From NCBI RefSeq assembly GCF_001653195.1, contig NZ_JXBB01000001.1, forward strand, positions 62,001-126,000: 64,000 nucleotides of DNA, given 5' to 3'. The position numbers and the translations under genes were made by a program. Positions within the stretch are counted from its first letter, which is position 1. Each line of letters starts with the position of its first letter. Shown here one piece after another: positions 27,431 through 34,378 of the stretch. The DNA is from Hydrogenibacillus schlegelii (lineage in GTDB: Bacteria > Bacillota > Bacilli > Thermicanales > DSM-22653). A model generated the notes under the pieces. That model was not told the DNA's origin and made no database searches. It worked only from the letters and a program-made list of their open reading frames with translations.

Positions 27431-27523
27431 CGCTTAACCTCCTTAGACCAGCAGGGTGGGTGGGGAAAGGGGGACTCGGCAAAGGGAAACGATTGCACAG
27501 CGGTCAATCCGTTTCCTAAATCG

Positions 27524-27531
27524 ATTGTATA
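27524..27531 (-). promoter_or_regulatory. coxM promoter -10 region
   Basis: The minus strand reads TATACAAT (27531-27524), 20-22 bases after the shared operator, nearly the same spacing as in the coxF promoter. The exact hexamer could be TATACA or TACAAT. No TTGACA-like -35 is present. Confidence 0.5.
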
Positions 27532-27551
27532 ATGCCTACAATAGGAGCGCA

Positions 27552-27582
27552 ATACACCAAATCGGGTGTTTTTCAATACCCG
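27552..27582 (-). promoter_or_regulatory. 31-bp shared cox operator, coxM copy
   Basis: The minus strand carries the same element as 18935-18965: CGGGTATT, an A-rich block, then ACACC-CGATTT-GGTGT and AT. It differs at four of 31 positions. It overlaps the last codons of the second moeA gene, so it is not simply a conserved leader. Confidence 0.7.
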
Positions 27583-28856
27583 ATCGGTGCTGGAGGGACA
27601 TCGAGCCACCACACCGCGACCGCTTCCCCGACGCGCGGATCTTCCCCGGGAGGCACTTCCACCAGCGCGTTGGCGCCCAGAAAACTGGAGATGGCGGCAG
27701 AGAGCTGCTCCCGTCCGGCGTCGACCACCGCCCGCCCCGCTTCCAGCCAAACCCGCGCCCGCCAATAGCGGGTAAGCGGTATCGGGCCCTCGCTTGGCCG
27801 GCCTTTGAGCACGGCGATCGTTCGGAGCGCGTCCCACACCCGGGCGCCCGCCATCTTGCGCAGGGTCGGAAGCAAAAACAGATGCGCCGTCACAAACGTG
27901 GACGCCGGATTCCCCGGCAGCGCAAACCATATCCGGTCGCCTTTCACTCCGACGGTCATCGGCTTTCCCGGACGGATGGCCACCTTCTGGAAAAGGAGCT
28001 TCATCCCCAATCGCTCCATGGCGTGCGGAACGACATCGTAATCGCCGACCGAGACCGCTCCCGTGGTCACGACGACGTCACCGGACTCCAGAGCGCCACG
28101 CACCGCCTGAACGACCGACTCGACCCGATCGGAACACTGCCCCAAATCCCGGACGTCCCATCCTTCCATCCGCATCATCGCCGCAAGCATCGGGCCGTTC
28201 GAATTTCGGATCTGTCCCGGCCTGAGAGGCCCCGGGCCGCTTAACAATTCATCGCCGGTCGAAAGGACGGCGACGCGAAGGCGCCGCACGACCTCGACCT
28301 CCAGGACGCCGGCCGTCGCCAAGACCGCCGCCTCCCGGGGACCGAGGCGCTCGCCGGCGCCGACCGGAGACGATCCTTTCGGCAGATCGTCGCCTCGGCG
28401 TTGGATCTCGTCCCCCGCGCGCGCCGGGATCACCAGTTCGATCCGATCCCCTTCTCGCCCGGCAGAGCCTTCCGGAAGGCGAACGTTTTCCAGCGGAACG
28501 ACGGCATCCGCCCCGGGAGCCACCGGCGCGCCGGTCATGGTGCGAACGGCGGTGCCCGGCTCCACGGTTCGGGTCGGCCATCCTCCCGCCGCCACTTCTT
28601 CGATGACGATGAGAGAGACCGGCGTACCGTCGGACGCCCCGGCCGTGTCGGCCGCCCTGACGGCGTATCCGTCCTTCAGGGACCGGTCGAAGGGCGGCAC
28701 ATCTTCCGGCAATTCCGGTCCCCTGGCGAGGTAACATCCGACGGCCTCCACAAGCGGTACGCGGACGACTTCGCGGGGAGAAGCCCACTCGAAACACCGC
28801 CGCCGGGCTTCCTCGACCGCGATCGGTTCCGCCTCTCGAACGGCCATGTCCCTCAC
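27573..28856 (-). CDS. molybdopterin molybdenumtransferase MoeA, copy 2
   Basis: A second, divergent MoeA of 427 residues lies directly upstream of the cox operon. Key blocks are PFDRSLKDGYAVRAADT, GTAVRTMTGAPVAPGADAVVPLE, VAVLSTGDELL, GQIRNSNGPML, TTGAVSVGDYD, RPGKPMTVG and the canonical LPGNPAST. Its location suggests service to CO dehydrogenase, in contrast to copy 1 in the mob cluster. The start may be the GTG at 28856 or the ATG at 28847; both have GGAGGGG nearby. Its stop codon lies inside the shared cox operator. Confidence 0.92.
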   Translation of the reverse strand: MRDMAVREAEPIAVEEARRRCFEWASPREVVRVPLVEAVGCYLARGPELPEDVPPFDRSLKDGYAVRAADTAGASDGTPVSLIVIEEVAAGGWPTRTVEPGTAVRTMTGAPVAPGADAVVPLENVRLPEGSAGREGDRIELVIPARAGDEIQRRGDDLPKGSSPVGAGERLGPREAAVLATAGVLEVEVVRRLRVAVLSTGDELLSGPGPLRPGQIRNSNGPMLAAMMRMEGWDVRDLGQCSDRVESVVQAVRGALESGDVVVTTGAVSVGDYDVVPHAMERLGMKLLFQKVAIRPGKPMTVGVKGDRIWFALPGNPASTFVTAHLFLLPTLRKMAGARVWDALRTIAVLKGRPSEGPIPLTRYWRARVWLEAGRAVVDAGREQLSAAISSFLGANALVEVPPGEDPRVGEAVAVWWLDVPPAPIGY

Positions 28857-28888
28857 GCCCCTCCGTTATTTATCAGAACAGGACAAAC

Positions 28889-29752
28889 TTATTCCGAGAC
28901 AAACCTTTTTTGTTCCGATTTGCTTGTCACATATCGCTCGAACTTCAGCATCATCGCGAACGCCGCGGCATGCAGCGCTAGCATGATGAGGCTGCCGAGC
29001 CGCTGATCCTGAAGCGGCGAACCGAAGGCCGGCCACAAAGCCGCCTCCATGGCCACAGAAGGGGGAAAGCAAACCCCAAGCGCCTTCCACCGATAAACAG
29101 GATCCACGTACGTCCGAAACACCGCGAGGGGCGCAAGCAGTAAAAGCAGGCAGGCAGGCATCAGCAGGCGTTCATTCGCCGCAATGTAACGCTTTCTGCC
29201 GGCCTCCGGCAGGCGCTGCTCGGGGATGGGGCCGACGAGGGGCCACCACATCCAAACGGCCAGGGCGAACAACGCGGTCAGAAAAGCGATGTGGGCCGCG
29301 GCATGCGTCATGACACGGTCAAACACGGAGGGAAGATGGTAGATCACGAACAGCCCGTTGAACGACCACAGCGCCGCCCTGGGATCGAACAGGCGCCGGA
29401 AAACGGACGGTCCCCGCCGCCGGCCGACAAGCGGGCGGAGCGCCCGTTGCGGAAGACCGATGAGCAAAAGAGGCGGAACGATAAAATAGCTCAAGCTCAT
29501 TTGGGCCATGTGCGCGCTGAACCAAACATGGCTGAGGACGAGCAAAGGACTTCCCCAGCAAACGTAAAGCAGGCCGAGGCCGGCCAGAAAAGAAACCTTC
29601 CGAATGAAAGGAACGCGCTCGACCCCCGCGCCCGCCGGTTGGAGCGGTCCCACGGCGAGGACATAAGCCGCCGTGAGCCCCATCGTGAGCCAAAGCAGAG
29701 GCCGGTTCCACGAGCCGCTTCCGGCCAGAAGTTCCCACCCTCCCAACCGCAC
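28889..29752 (-). CDS. ctaG: CtaG-type cytochrome c oxidase assembly protein
   Basis: Members of the Caa3_CtaG family are multi-pass membrane proteins needed for CtaA/caa3-type oxidase assembly in bacilli. About seven hydrophobic segments are visible. The family signature SHVWFSAHMAQMSLSYFIVPPLLLIGLP lies near residues 75-105, and IYHLPSVFDRVMTHAAAHI with conserved His residues follows. The start is the GTG at 29752 behind GAGGAGGGGGG. It is ten bases after mocA. Its presence in the CO block suggests that CO-derived electrons feed an aa3/caa3-type oxidase. Confidence 0.88.
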   Translation of the reverse strand: MRLGGWELLAGSGSWNRPLLWLTMGLTAAYVLAVGPLQPAGAGVERVPFIRKVSFLAGLGLLYVCWGSPLLVLSHVWFSAHMAQMSLSYFIVPPLLLIGLPQRALRPLVGRRRGPSVFRRLFDPRAALWSFNGLFVIYHLPSVFDRVMTHAAAHIAFLTALFALAVWMWWPLVGPIPEQRLPEAGRKRYIAANERLLMPACLLLLLAPLAVFRTYVDPVYRWKALGVCFPPSVAMEAALWPAFGSPLQDQRLGSLIMLALHAAAFAMMLKFERYVTSKSEQKRFVSE

Positions 29753-29762
29753 GCCCCCCTCC

Positions 29763-30452
29763 TCATTCCCTGTCTTTTTGATCTTCTCTGTGTTTTTGAT
29801 CCCCTTTTTGAACGTCGGGCCGCTCGCCTTCTTCCGACGCCAGCCAGCGCCGAACCGTCCGGTAATCCTCCGGCGTATCCACGTCGACGCCGGCCCGATG
29901 GTCGCCCCAGGGGAGGAGCGCCATCGCTTCGCGAAAACGCTCGAGGATCGCCTTGCCCCCGACATCCCCCTCCAACGCCTCATAATAGGGGAAGAGCGAA
30001 GCGTCCACCAGCACCGGATGACCCGGAACCCCTTGAAACAAGGGTCGCACGATTTTGGTGCCGTGGGCGCGACGGGCCAGGTACGCGTGGCACAGCGCCT
30101 CGATCAACGGCCGCGAAACGAGCGGCTGGTCCGCCAAAAGGATCAGACAGGCATCCGCGCGCCCCTGCATCGTTCGGAGGCCCCGTTTCAGCGAGGTGGA
30201 CATGCCCAGCCGAAAATCGGGATTTGCGATCACCTCCACCGGAAGATCCGCCACCGCCCGCGCCATTTGTTCCGCGTCGCCTCCCGCGACGAGGATCACC
30301 GGATCGAGTCCGGCTTGCGTCGCGGCCTCGACGCTGTGCCGAAAGAGCGGTTTGCCGCCGAGGGGCAGCCACTGCTTGGGCCGGCCCATGCGGCTGGACA
30401 GCCCGGCGGCGAGGATCACCCCGCCGATCCGGAGCGACGTGCCGTTCGCCAA
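29763..30452 (-). CDS. mocA: MocA-type molybdenum cofactor cytidylyltransferase
   Basis: MocA attaches CMP to Moco, giving the MCD form used by CO dehydrogenase and other xanthine-oxidase-family enzymes. The nucleotidyltransferase signature GGVILAAGLSSRMGRPKQWLPLGG is at residues 10-33, with LADQPLVSRPLI and GVPGHPVL further on. The TTG start at 30452 follows AAGGAAG and gives 229 residues. An upstream open extension is out of character and overlaps a different decayed frame. The Lys/Glu/Asp-rich C-terminus ends ten bases before ctaG. With its CMP specificity it complements CoxMSL in the same block. Confidence 0.88.
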   Translation of the reverse strand: MANGTSLRIGGVILAAGLSSRMGRPKQWLPLGGKPLFRHSVEAATQAGLDPVILVAGGDAEQMARAVADLPVEVIANPDFRLGMSTSLKRGLRTMQGRADACLILLADQPLVSRPLIEALCHAYLARRAHGTKIVRPLFQGVPGHPVLVDASLFPYYEALEGDVGGKAILERFREAMALLPWGDHRAGVDVDTPEDYRTVRRWLASEEGERPDVQKGDQKHREDQKDRE

Positions 30453-30496
30453 GGGTCCATCTTCCTTTCGTCCAAACCGTTTTGATCGCCCCGCTT

Positions 30497-30855
30497 TTAT
30501 CCCGCCAGAACCCGGGGATGCGCCACCCCGTCGTACGAAAAACGCTTCGTCTTGCCGTCGATCACCGTCTCCAGGGGCACCGGACGGTCCCAGAGGGCAT
30601 GAACGGACGGTAGCGTTTTTCGATGTACCGCACGGCGAGCTCCAGGGCGTCGTAGACGCGGCGCAGGAGAAGCTCCCTCCGCTCAAAGTCGCCGTCTTCG
30701 ACGACGATCGTGGGGGATCCCCCGTTTGTCCGCCGGCGGATGAGCGCCTCGCCACCGCCTCTCCGTCGGTCCTCTTTCCCCGCCAGTCGTCGCCCTGCTT
30801 TATTATAATCATTATAGGCGCACAAATCGAGCGTTTCCGCGATTTCTTTCCTCAA
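30497..30855 (-). pseudogene. small frameshifted gene of unknown function
   Basis: Two consecutive frames look protein-like. One ends near 30562 with VVEDGDFERRELLLRRVYDALELAVRYIEKRYRPF (given here in family-like blocks). The other continues with ALWDRPVPLETVIDGKTKRF and SYDGVAHPRVLAG up to a stop at 30497. Joining them needs one frameshift near 30600. No good start codon follows the AT-rich promoter-like stretch at 30802-30816. It could be a decayed small gene or a sequencing error. I do not recognise the family. Confidence 0.4.
30802..30816 (-). promoter_or_regulatory. two TATAAT boxes upstream of mocA-ctaG
   Basis: TATAAT occurs on the minus strand at 30807-30802 and 30816-30811. No good -35 lies at 16-18 bases from either. 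They may drive the small frameshifted gene and mocA-ctaG. Confidence 0.35.
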
Positions 30856-31207
30856 TAAATTTTAGTTGCGCAAGGCGCGACGCAGGCGTAGAACGTTTTA
30901 AAAAGCGCGTCATCAAGAAAAAGAAAACGATCGTCATATATTTCTCATACGGTCCCATCGACGTCATCGCCAGGACGACCGCCCTCGCCTCTTCTTCGAC
31001 GTCTTCGCCCCACGCGCGGAAGCGAAGATCGTCCGGACGGATCGCGAGCGGCCCGGCCAAGGCCGCCCTACCGCCGAACGCCTTCGCTTTTTGCGCCCGG
31101 CGAAGGGCGTTGAGGAGCGTCCGGCGCGTCGCCGGCGCCGCCCGCCCCGCCGGCGGCGCCGGTATCTCCGCAGGCGACGATGTCCCCGGGTTCTCCCCCC
31201 TCAGCAT
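30812..31207 (-). CDS. small hypothetical protein downstream of the efflux pump
   Basis: An open frame of 131 codons begins 7 bases after the EmrB-like gene. The N-terminal 30 residues are Ala/Pro-rich. The rest (LLNALRRAQKAKAFGG, RPDDLRFRAWGEDVEEEARAVVLAM, YEKYMTIVFFFLMTRFLKR) looks like real protein with one amphipathic or membrane-associated helix. No clear ribosome site precedes the ATG, so translation may depend on the upstream gene. The function is unknown. Confidence 0.4.
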   Translation of the reverse strand: MLRGENPGTSSPAEIPAPPAGRAAPATRRTLLNALRRAQKAKAFGGRAALAGPLAIRPDDLRFRAWGEDVEEEARAVVLAMTSMGPYEKYMTIVFFFLMTRFLKRSTPASRLAQLKFIEERNRGNARFVRL

Positions 31208-31216
31208 GATCGACGA

Positions 31217-32851
31217 CTAAATCGACGACCCGGCCGGCGCAGTGCCCGTCCGGTCGGTCGGCGCGCCGACCGACCGGACGGCCGGACGCCGCGCCCGGCG
31301 GATGAAGAAGCTTGCCACGAGCGCCAGGGCGGTGATCGCCGTCGCCCAGACGAAGGCATCGTTGATGCCGCGGATGATCGCCTCTTTCTGCACCGTCCCG
31401 AAAAGAAGGAGCGCGAGCACCCGATCCGCCGCCTGGTCCGTCACGCCGGAAGCGGCGAGGGCGCTTTTGGCCTGGGCATAGGCCGCCTGCCACGCCGGAT
31501 CGGCGGTGTTCATCGCCGCCCGCATCGCCTCGGCGTGGAACGTCGCCCGGTTCGTCATCACCGTGACGAGGAGCGCCGTCCCGAGAGAGCCGGCGACCAT
31601 CCGGACGGTGTTCGCCACCGCCGTCCCGTGACTGTTTAAGGCCGGCGGAAGCTGGTTCAGCCCTTCCGTCATCACCGTCATCATCATCAGCGACATGCCG
31701 AGGCTCCGGACGGTGTAGAGAAACAGAATGTGCCGGTAGGTCGTCTCCGCCGTGAGCCCCGTGAACGACCACGTCGTAAACAGCGTGATGAGAAGCCCGA
31801 CGACGGCGAGCGGCCGGGCGCCGAAGCGATCGAACAGCGCCCCGGCGATCGGCATCATGAGCCCCATGAGAAGCGCCCCCGGAAGGAGAAGAAGCCCCGC
31901 CTCAACCGGCGTAAAGCCCCGGATGTTCTGCAGGTAGATGGGCAGAAGCACCATCGCCGCAAACATCGCCATCGTCATGAGGGCGCTCACAACGCTCGTC
32001 ACGGCGAAGACGTCGTAGCGGAACACCCGGAGCTCCAAAAGCGGCGCCTCGACCGAAAGCTCCCGCACGACGAAAAGAAACAGGAAGACGATCCCAATCA
32101 AAAGCATGAGCTGGACTTCCCGGGACGACCAGCCGACGCTACCCGCCCGGCTTAAGGCGTACAGCAGGCTGCCGAAGCCGACGACGGAAAAGAGGGCGCC
32201 CCCCTGATCCAGCCGGAGCGATCGCCGCGGCAGGACGTCGCCGAGCCAGAAATACGCCAGCATAAGCGACAGCGCCGCAAAGGGGAGCGACAGGAAGAAA
32301 AGATACCGCCAGTGATAATTTTCGACGATCCAGCCGGAAAGCGTCGGCCCGATCGCCGGCGCGAAGATCATCACGAGCCCCATCATGCCCATCGCCCGGC
32401 CGCGACTTTCCGGCGGGAAGATGAAAAGAATGACGTTCATCATGAGCGGCATGATGATCCCCGCTCCGACGGCCTGCACGAGCCGGCCGGCGAGGAGCGT
32501 CGCGAAGGAATGAGAAAAGGCGCTGATGAGCGACCCGGCGGTAAACACCCCCATGGTGAAGAAAAAGAGCCGTCGCGTCGAGATCGTCTGCACGAGGTAG
32601 GCGCTCACCGGGACGAGGACGCCGTTGATGAGCATGTAACCGGTGATGAGCCACTGAATCGTCGCCGCATCGACGCCGAGGTCGTTCATCATGTGCGGCA
32701 GCGCCACGTTCATGAGCGTCTGGTTGAGGATGGCCACGAAGGCGCCGGTGAGAAAGACCGCCATGATCCGAAGCGGCGACGCCGACGCCCCCGGCCGGCC
32801 GGTTTCCGGCCCTTCGGCGCCCGCTCTCTTGGCGCGGACTTCTTCCGCCAC
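31217..32851 (-). CDS. EmrB/QacA-type MFS drug transporter (DHA2, 14 TM)
   Basis: This is a proton-coupled multidrug exporter of the DHA2 subfamily. From the GTG at 32851 it has 544 residues and about 14 membrane segments. It begins near MAVFLTGAFVAILNQTLMNVALPHMM, with the motif-A-like LVQTISTRRLFFF and the motif-C-like GRAMGMMGLVMIFAPAIGPTLSGWIV. The start overlaps the end of the emrA-like gene; another GTG at 32860 is possible. It forms a tripartite-like EmrAB pair, as in many Firmicutes without an outer membrane. The marR gene upstream probably controls it. Confidence 0.9.
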   Translation of the reverse strand: MAEEVRAKRAGAEGPETGRPGASASPLRIMAVFLTGAFVAILNQTLMNVALPHMMNDLGVDAATIQWLITGYMLINGVLVPVSAYLVQTISTRRLFFFTMGVFTAGSLISAFSHSFATLLAGRLVQAVGAGIIMPLMMNVILFIFPPESRGRAMGMMGLVMIFAPAIGPTLSGWIVENYHWRYLFFLSLPFAALSLMLAYFWLGDVLPRRSLRLDQGGALFSVVGFGSLLYALSRAGSVGWSSREVQLMLLIGIVFLFLFVVRELSVEAPLLELRVFRYDVFAVTSVVSALMTMAMFAAMVLLPIYLQNIRGFTPVEAGLLLLPGALLMGLMMPIAGALFDRFGARPLAVVGLLITLFTTWSFTGLTAETTYRHILFLYTVRSLGMSLMMMTVMTEGLNQLPPALNSHGTAVANTVRMVAGSLGTALLVTVMTNRATFHAEAMRAAMNTADPAWQAAYAQAKSALAASGVTDQAADRVLALLLFGTVQKEAIIRGINDAFVWATAITALALVASFFIRRARRPAVRSVGAPTDRTGTAPAGSSI

Positions 32852-32856
32852 GGCCC

Positions 32857-33516
32857 TCACCTCGCGATGCGGACGGCGGCATTGAGGCCCGGGATGAGGC
32901 GCACGCCCGGCTTCCCGTCGAGGCGGATCTTCACCGGGATCCGCTTTTCCACCTTCGTGTAGTTGCCGCTCGTTCGGTTCGTATCGGGGAGGAGCGAAAA
33001 CACGTCCGCCGTATAAAGCCCGATTTCCGCCACCCGGCCGACGAACGTGCGTCCCGGGAAGGCGTCGACCGTCACCTCCGCCCGGCTCCCGATCTTCACC
33101 GCCGCGAGATCCGATTCTTTGACCATCGCCTCGATCCACAGATCGTCGAAGTCGAACGCCTCGGCAAGCGGCATCCCCGCGCCGACCATCGTCCCGGGAA
33201 CCGCCGAATCGCTGACGATCGTCGCCCGCTCCGGCATGACGACCGGCACCGTCACCCCGGCGCCCGTCGGCCCGGGCGGAAGCTCCACCTCGCCGAGGAT
33301 CACATCTTTGTCGACCGTCTCGCCCACCTTCGCCTTCCAGTCGACGAGCTTCCCCGACGCCGGAGCGCTCACGGGGATCGGCTTGCCCTTCACCTGGGCA
33401 TCGTCGGTGATGATGTATTTTTGTCCCTCACTCCAGACGCGAACGCCGTACGCGCCGGCCCCGCCGAGGAGGAGGAAGAGAACGAGGATCACCCCGAGCA
33501 CCCGACGCCGTCTCAT
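32857..33516 (-). CDS. EmrA/HlyD-type membrane fusion protein
   Basis: The 219-residue adaptor has one N-terminal membrane anchor (VLGVILVLFLLLGGAGAYGV). A biotinyl-lipoyl-like half follows (YIITDDAQVKGKPIPVSAPASGKLVDWKAKVGETV). The second half has RATIVSDSAVPGTMVGAGMPL, a beta-barrel domain (LWIEAMVKESDLAAVKIGSRAEVTVDAFPG) and a closing GLNAAVRIAR. It lacks the long coiled-coil hairpin of Gram-negative homologues, which fits a cell without an outer membrane. The ATG at 33516 is placed 9 bases after AGGAGGG. The gene lies between marR and the MFS gene. Confidence 0.88.
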   Translation of the reverse strand: MRRRRVLGVILVLFLLLGGAGAYGVRVWSEGQKYIITDDAQVKGKPIPVSAPASGKLVDWKAKVGETVDKDVILGEVELPPGPTGAGVTVPVVMPERATIVSDSAVPGTMVGAGMPLAEAFDFDDLWIEAMVKESDLAAVKIGSRAEVTVDAFPGRTFVGRVAEIGLYTADVFSLLPDTNRTSGNYTKVEKRIPVKIRLDGKPGVRLIPGLNAAVRIAR

Positions 33517-33595
33517 CGATCGCATCCCTCCTGAGATCCGTCGTGGAACAATAACCGCTGAATCACCGCTGGATCCTCATGAAACACAATGCGGC

Positions 33596-34105
33596 TCAAG
33601 ACCGCCCGGATGGCAAACGATCGGCCGAACCGCCGTCCAAACGCGCGAGCATCCGGCGCAACAGGTCGGCGAGCGCCCAAAGCTCTTCGTCCGTCACGTG
33701 GCCGAACAGGGCCTCGGCCAGCCGCCGCCGCTCCGCCTCCAAGTTGTCCACCGTCCGCCGGCCCGCCTCGGTGAGCGCAAGGTAGACGATCCGCCGATCG
33801 AGCGCCGACCGCTCCCGGCGCACGAGCCCCCGGCGCACGAGCCGTTCCGCCCAGTTCGTCACGTAGCTTTGCGAGACGCCGAAGTGCCGGGCGAGCGCTC
33901 CGGCGCTTTTCGGCGTCCCGTCGGCCAGCATCCGGAGAAACCACCCGTCCATGAGCGAAAGCCCTTCCGGGAGTTGGATGCCGTACTTGAACCGCCGGGA
34001 AAGCTCCCGGATGAGCAGGATGAGCTCCTCGACGGCCTGCCGCCGCCCTTCCCCCGCGTCGATCCCCGCTCCCTCCCGCCCGAGAAGCTTAACCAGGTTA
34101 ATCAT
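33596..34105 (-). CDS. MarR-family transcriptional regulator
   Basis: The 169-residue protein has a winged helix-turn-helix: LSLMDGWFLRMLADGTPKSAGALARHFGVSQSYVTNWAERLVRRGLVRRERSALDRRIVYLALTEAG in consecutive blocks, with the DRR wing motif of MarR proteins. It precedes the EmrAB-like genes in the same direction and is probably their drug-responsive repressor. Its own promoter is excellent and leaves a leader of only about 9 bases. A perfect 13-bp palindrome overlaps codons 2-5, pointing to autoregulation. The ATG at 34105 lacks a Shine-Dalgarno site. Confidence 0.88.
   Translation of the reverse strand: MINLVKLLGREGAGIDAGEGRRQAVEELILLIRELSRRFKYGIQLPEGLSLMDGWFLRMLADGTPKSAGALARHFGVSQSYVTNWAERLVRRGLVRRERSALDRRIVYLALTEAGRRTVDNLEAERRRLAEALFGHVTDEELWALADLLRRMLARLDGGSADRLPSGRS
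34089..34101 (-). promoter_or_regulatory. perfect palindrome TTAACCTGGTTAA at marR start
   Basis: The 13-bp palindrome TTAACC-A/T-GGTTAA lies at about +13 to +25 of the predicted transcript, inside the first codons. It is a good candidate operator for the adjacent MarR protein. Confidence 0.55.
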
Positions 34106-34120
34106 CGGCGAACAGCGATC

Positions 34121-34149
34121 ATTATAACGCCCCAACCGCTTGCGTGCAA
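34121..34149 (-). promoter_or_regulatory. sigma-A promoter of marR-emrAB
   Basis: TTGCAC (34149-34144), a 17-base spacer and a perfect TATAAT (34126-34121) on the minus strand. Predicted initiation is near 34114, nine bases before the ATG. Confidence 0.75.
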
Positions 34150-34276
34150 GAGGAGGGAGATCGCCTCCGGCGATGCACGCGCCGGCGAACACGCGGGAAA
34201 GCCGGAAGGCCGGCGGGCGCCGCCTCCCTGCAGCCAAAACGCGCGGGGGCCGCCCGCGCGTGGTTTCGACTGAATG

Positions 34277-34309
34277 ATGCAACTTAATTATGCACCTTAA
34301 TCATGCACC
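34277..34309. repeat. 13-bp tandem repeat, 2.5 copies
   Basis: ATGCAACTTAATT, ATGCACCTTAATC and a partial ATGCACC lie head to tail in the AT-rich gap between marR and the end of glyS. Each unit contains a TTAAT core like the arms of the marR palindrome. It is upstream of the marR promoter on the minus strand. Confidence 0.6.
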
Positions 34310-34378
34310 GCTCGTGCTCCGCGTCCTCCATCGCATCGCGCCGGCTTCGTCCTCGCTTCGGACCGAAGGCCCCCACCG

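Noticed and set aside
27528-27533. TATAAT on the plus strand near the coxM promoter
   Set aside because: No gene starts downstream on the plus strand; it is the reverse of the AT-rich -10 region of coxM.
30453-30812. N-terminal extension of mocA by 120 residues
   Set aside because: The extension is Ser/Pro/Gly-rich, overlaps a more protein-like frame, and a TTG with a ribosome site lies at the normal MocA start.
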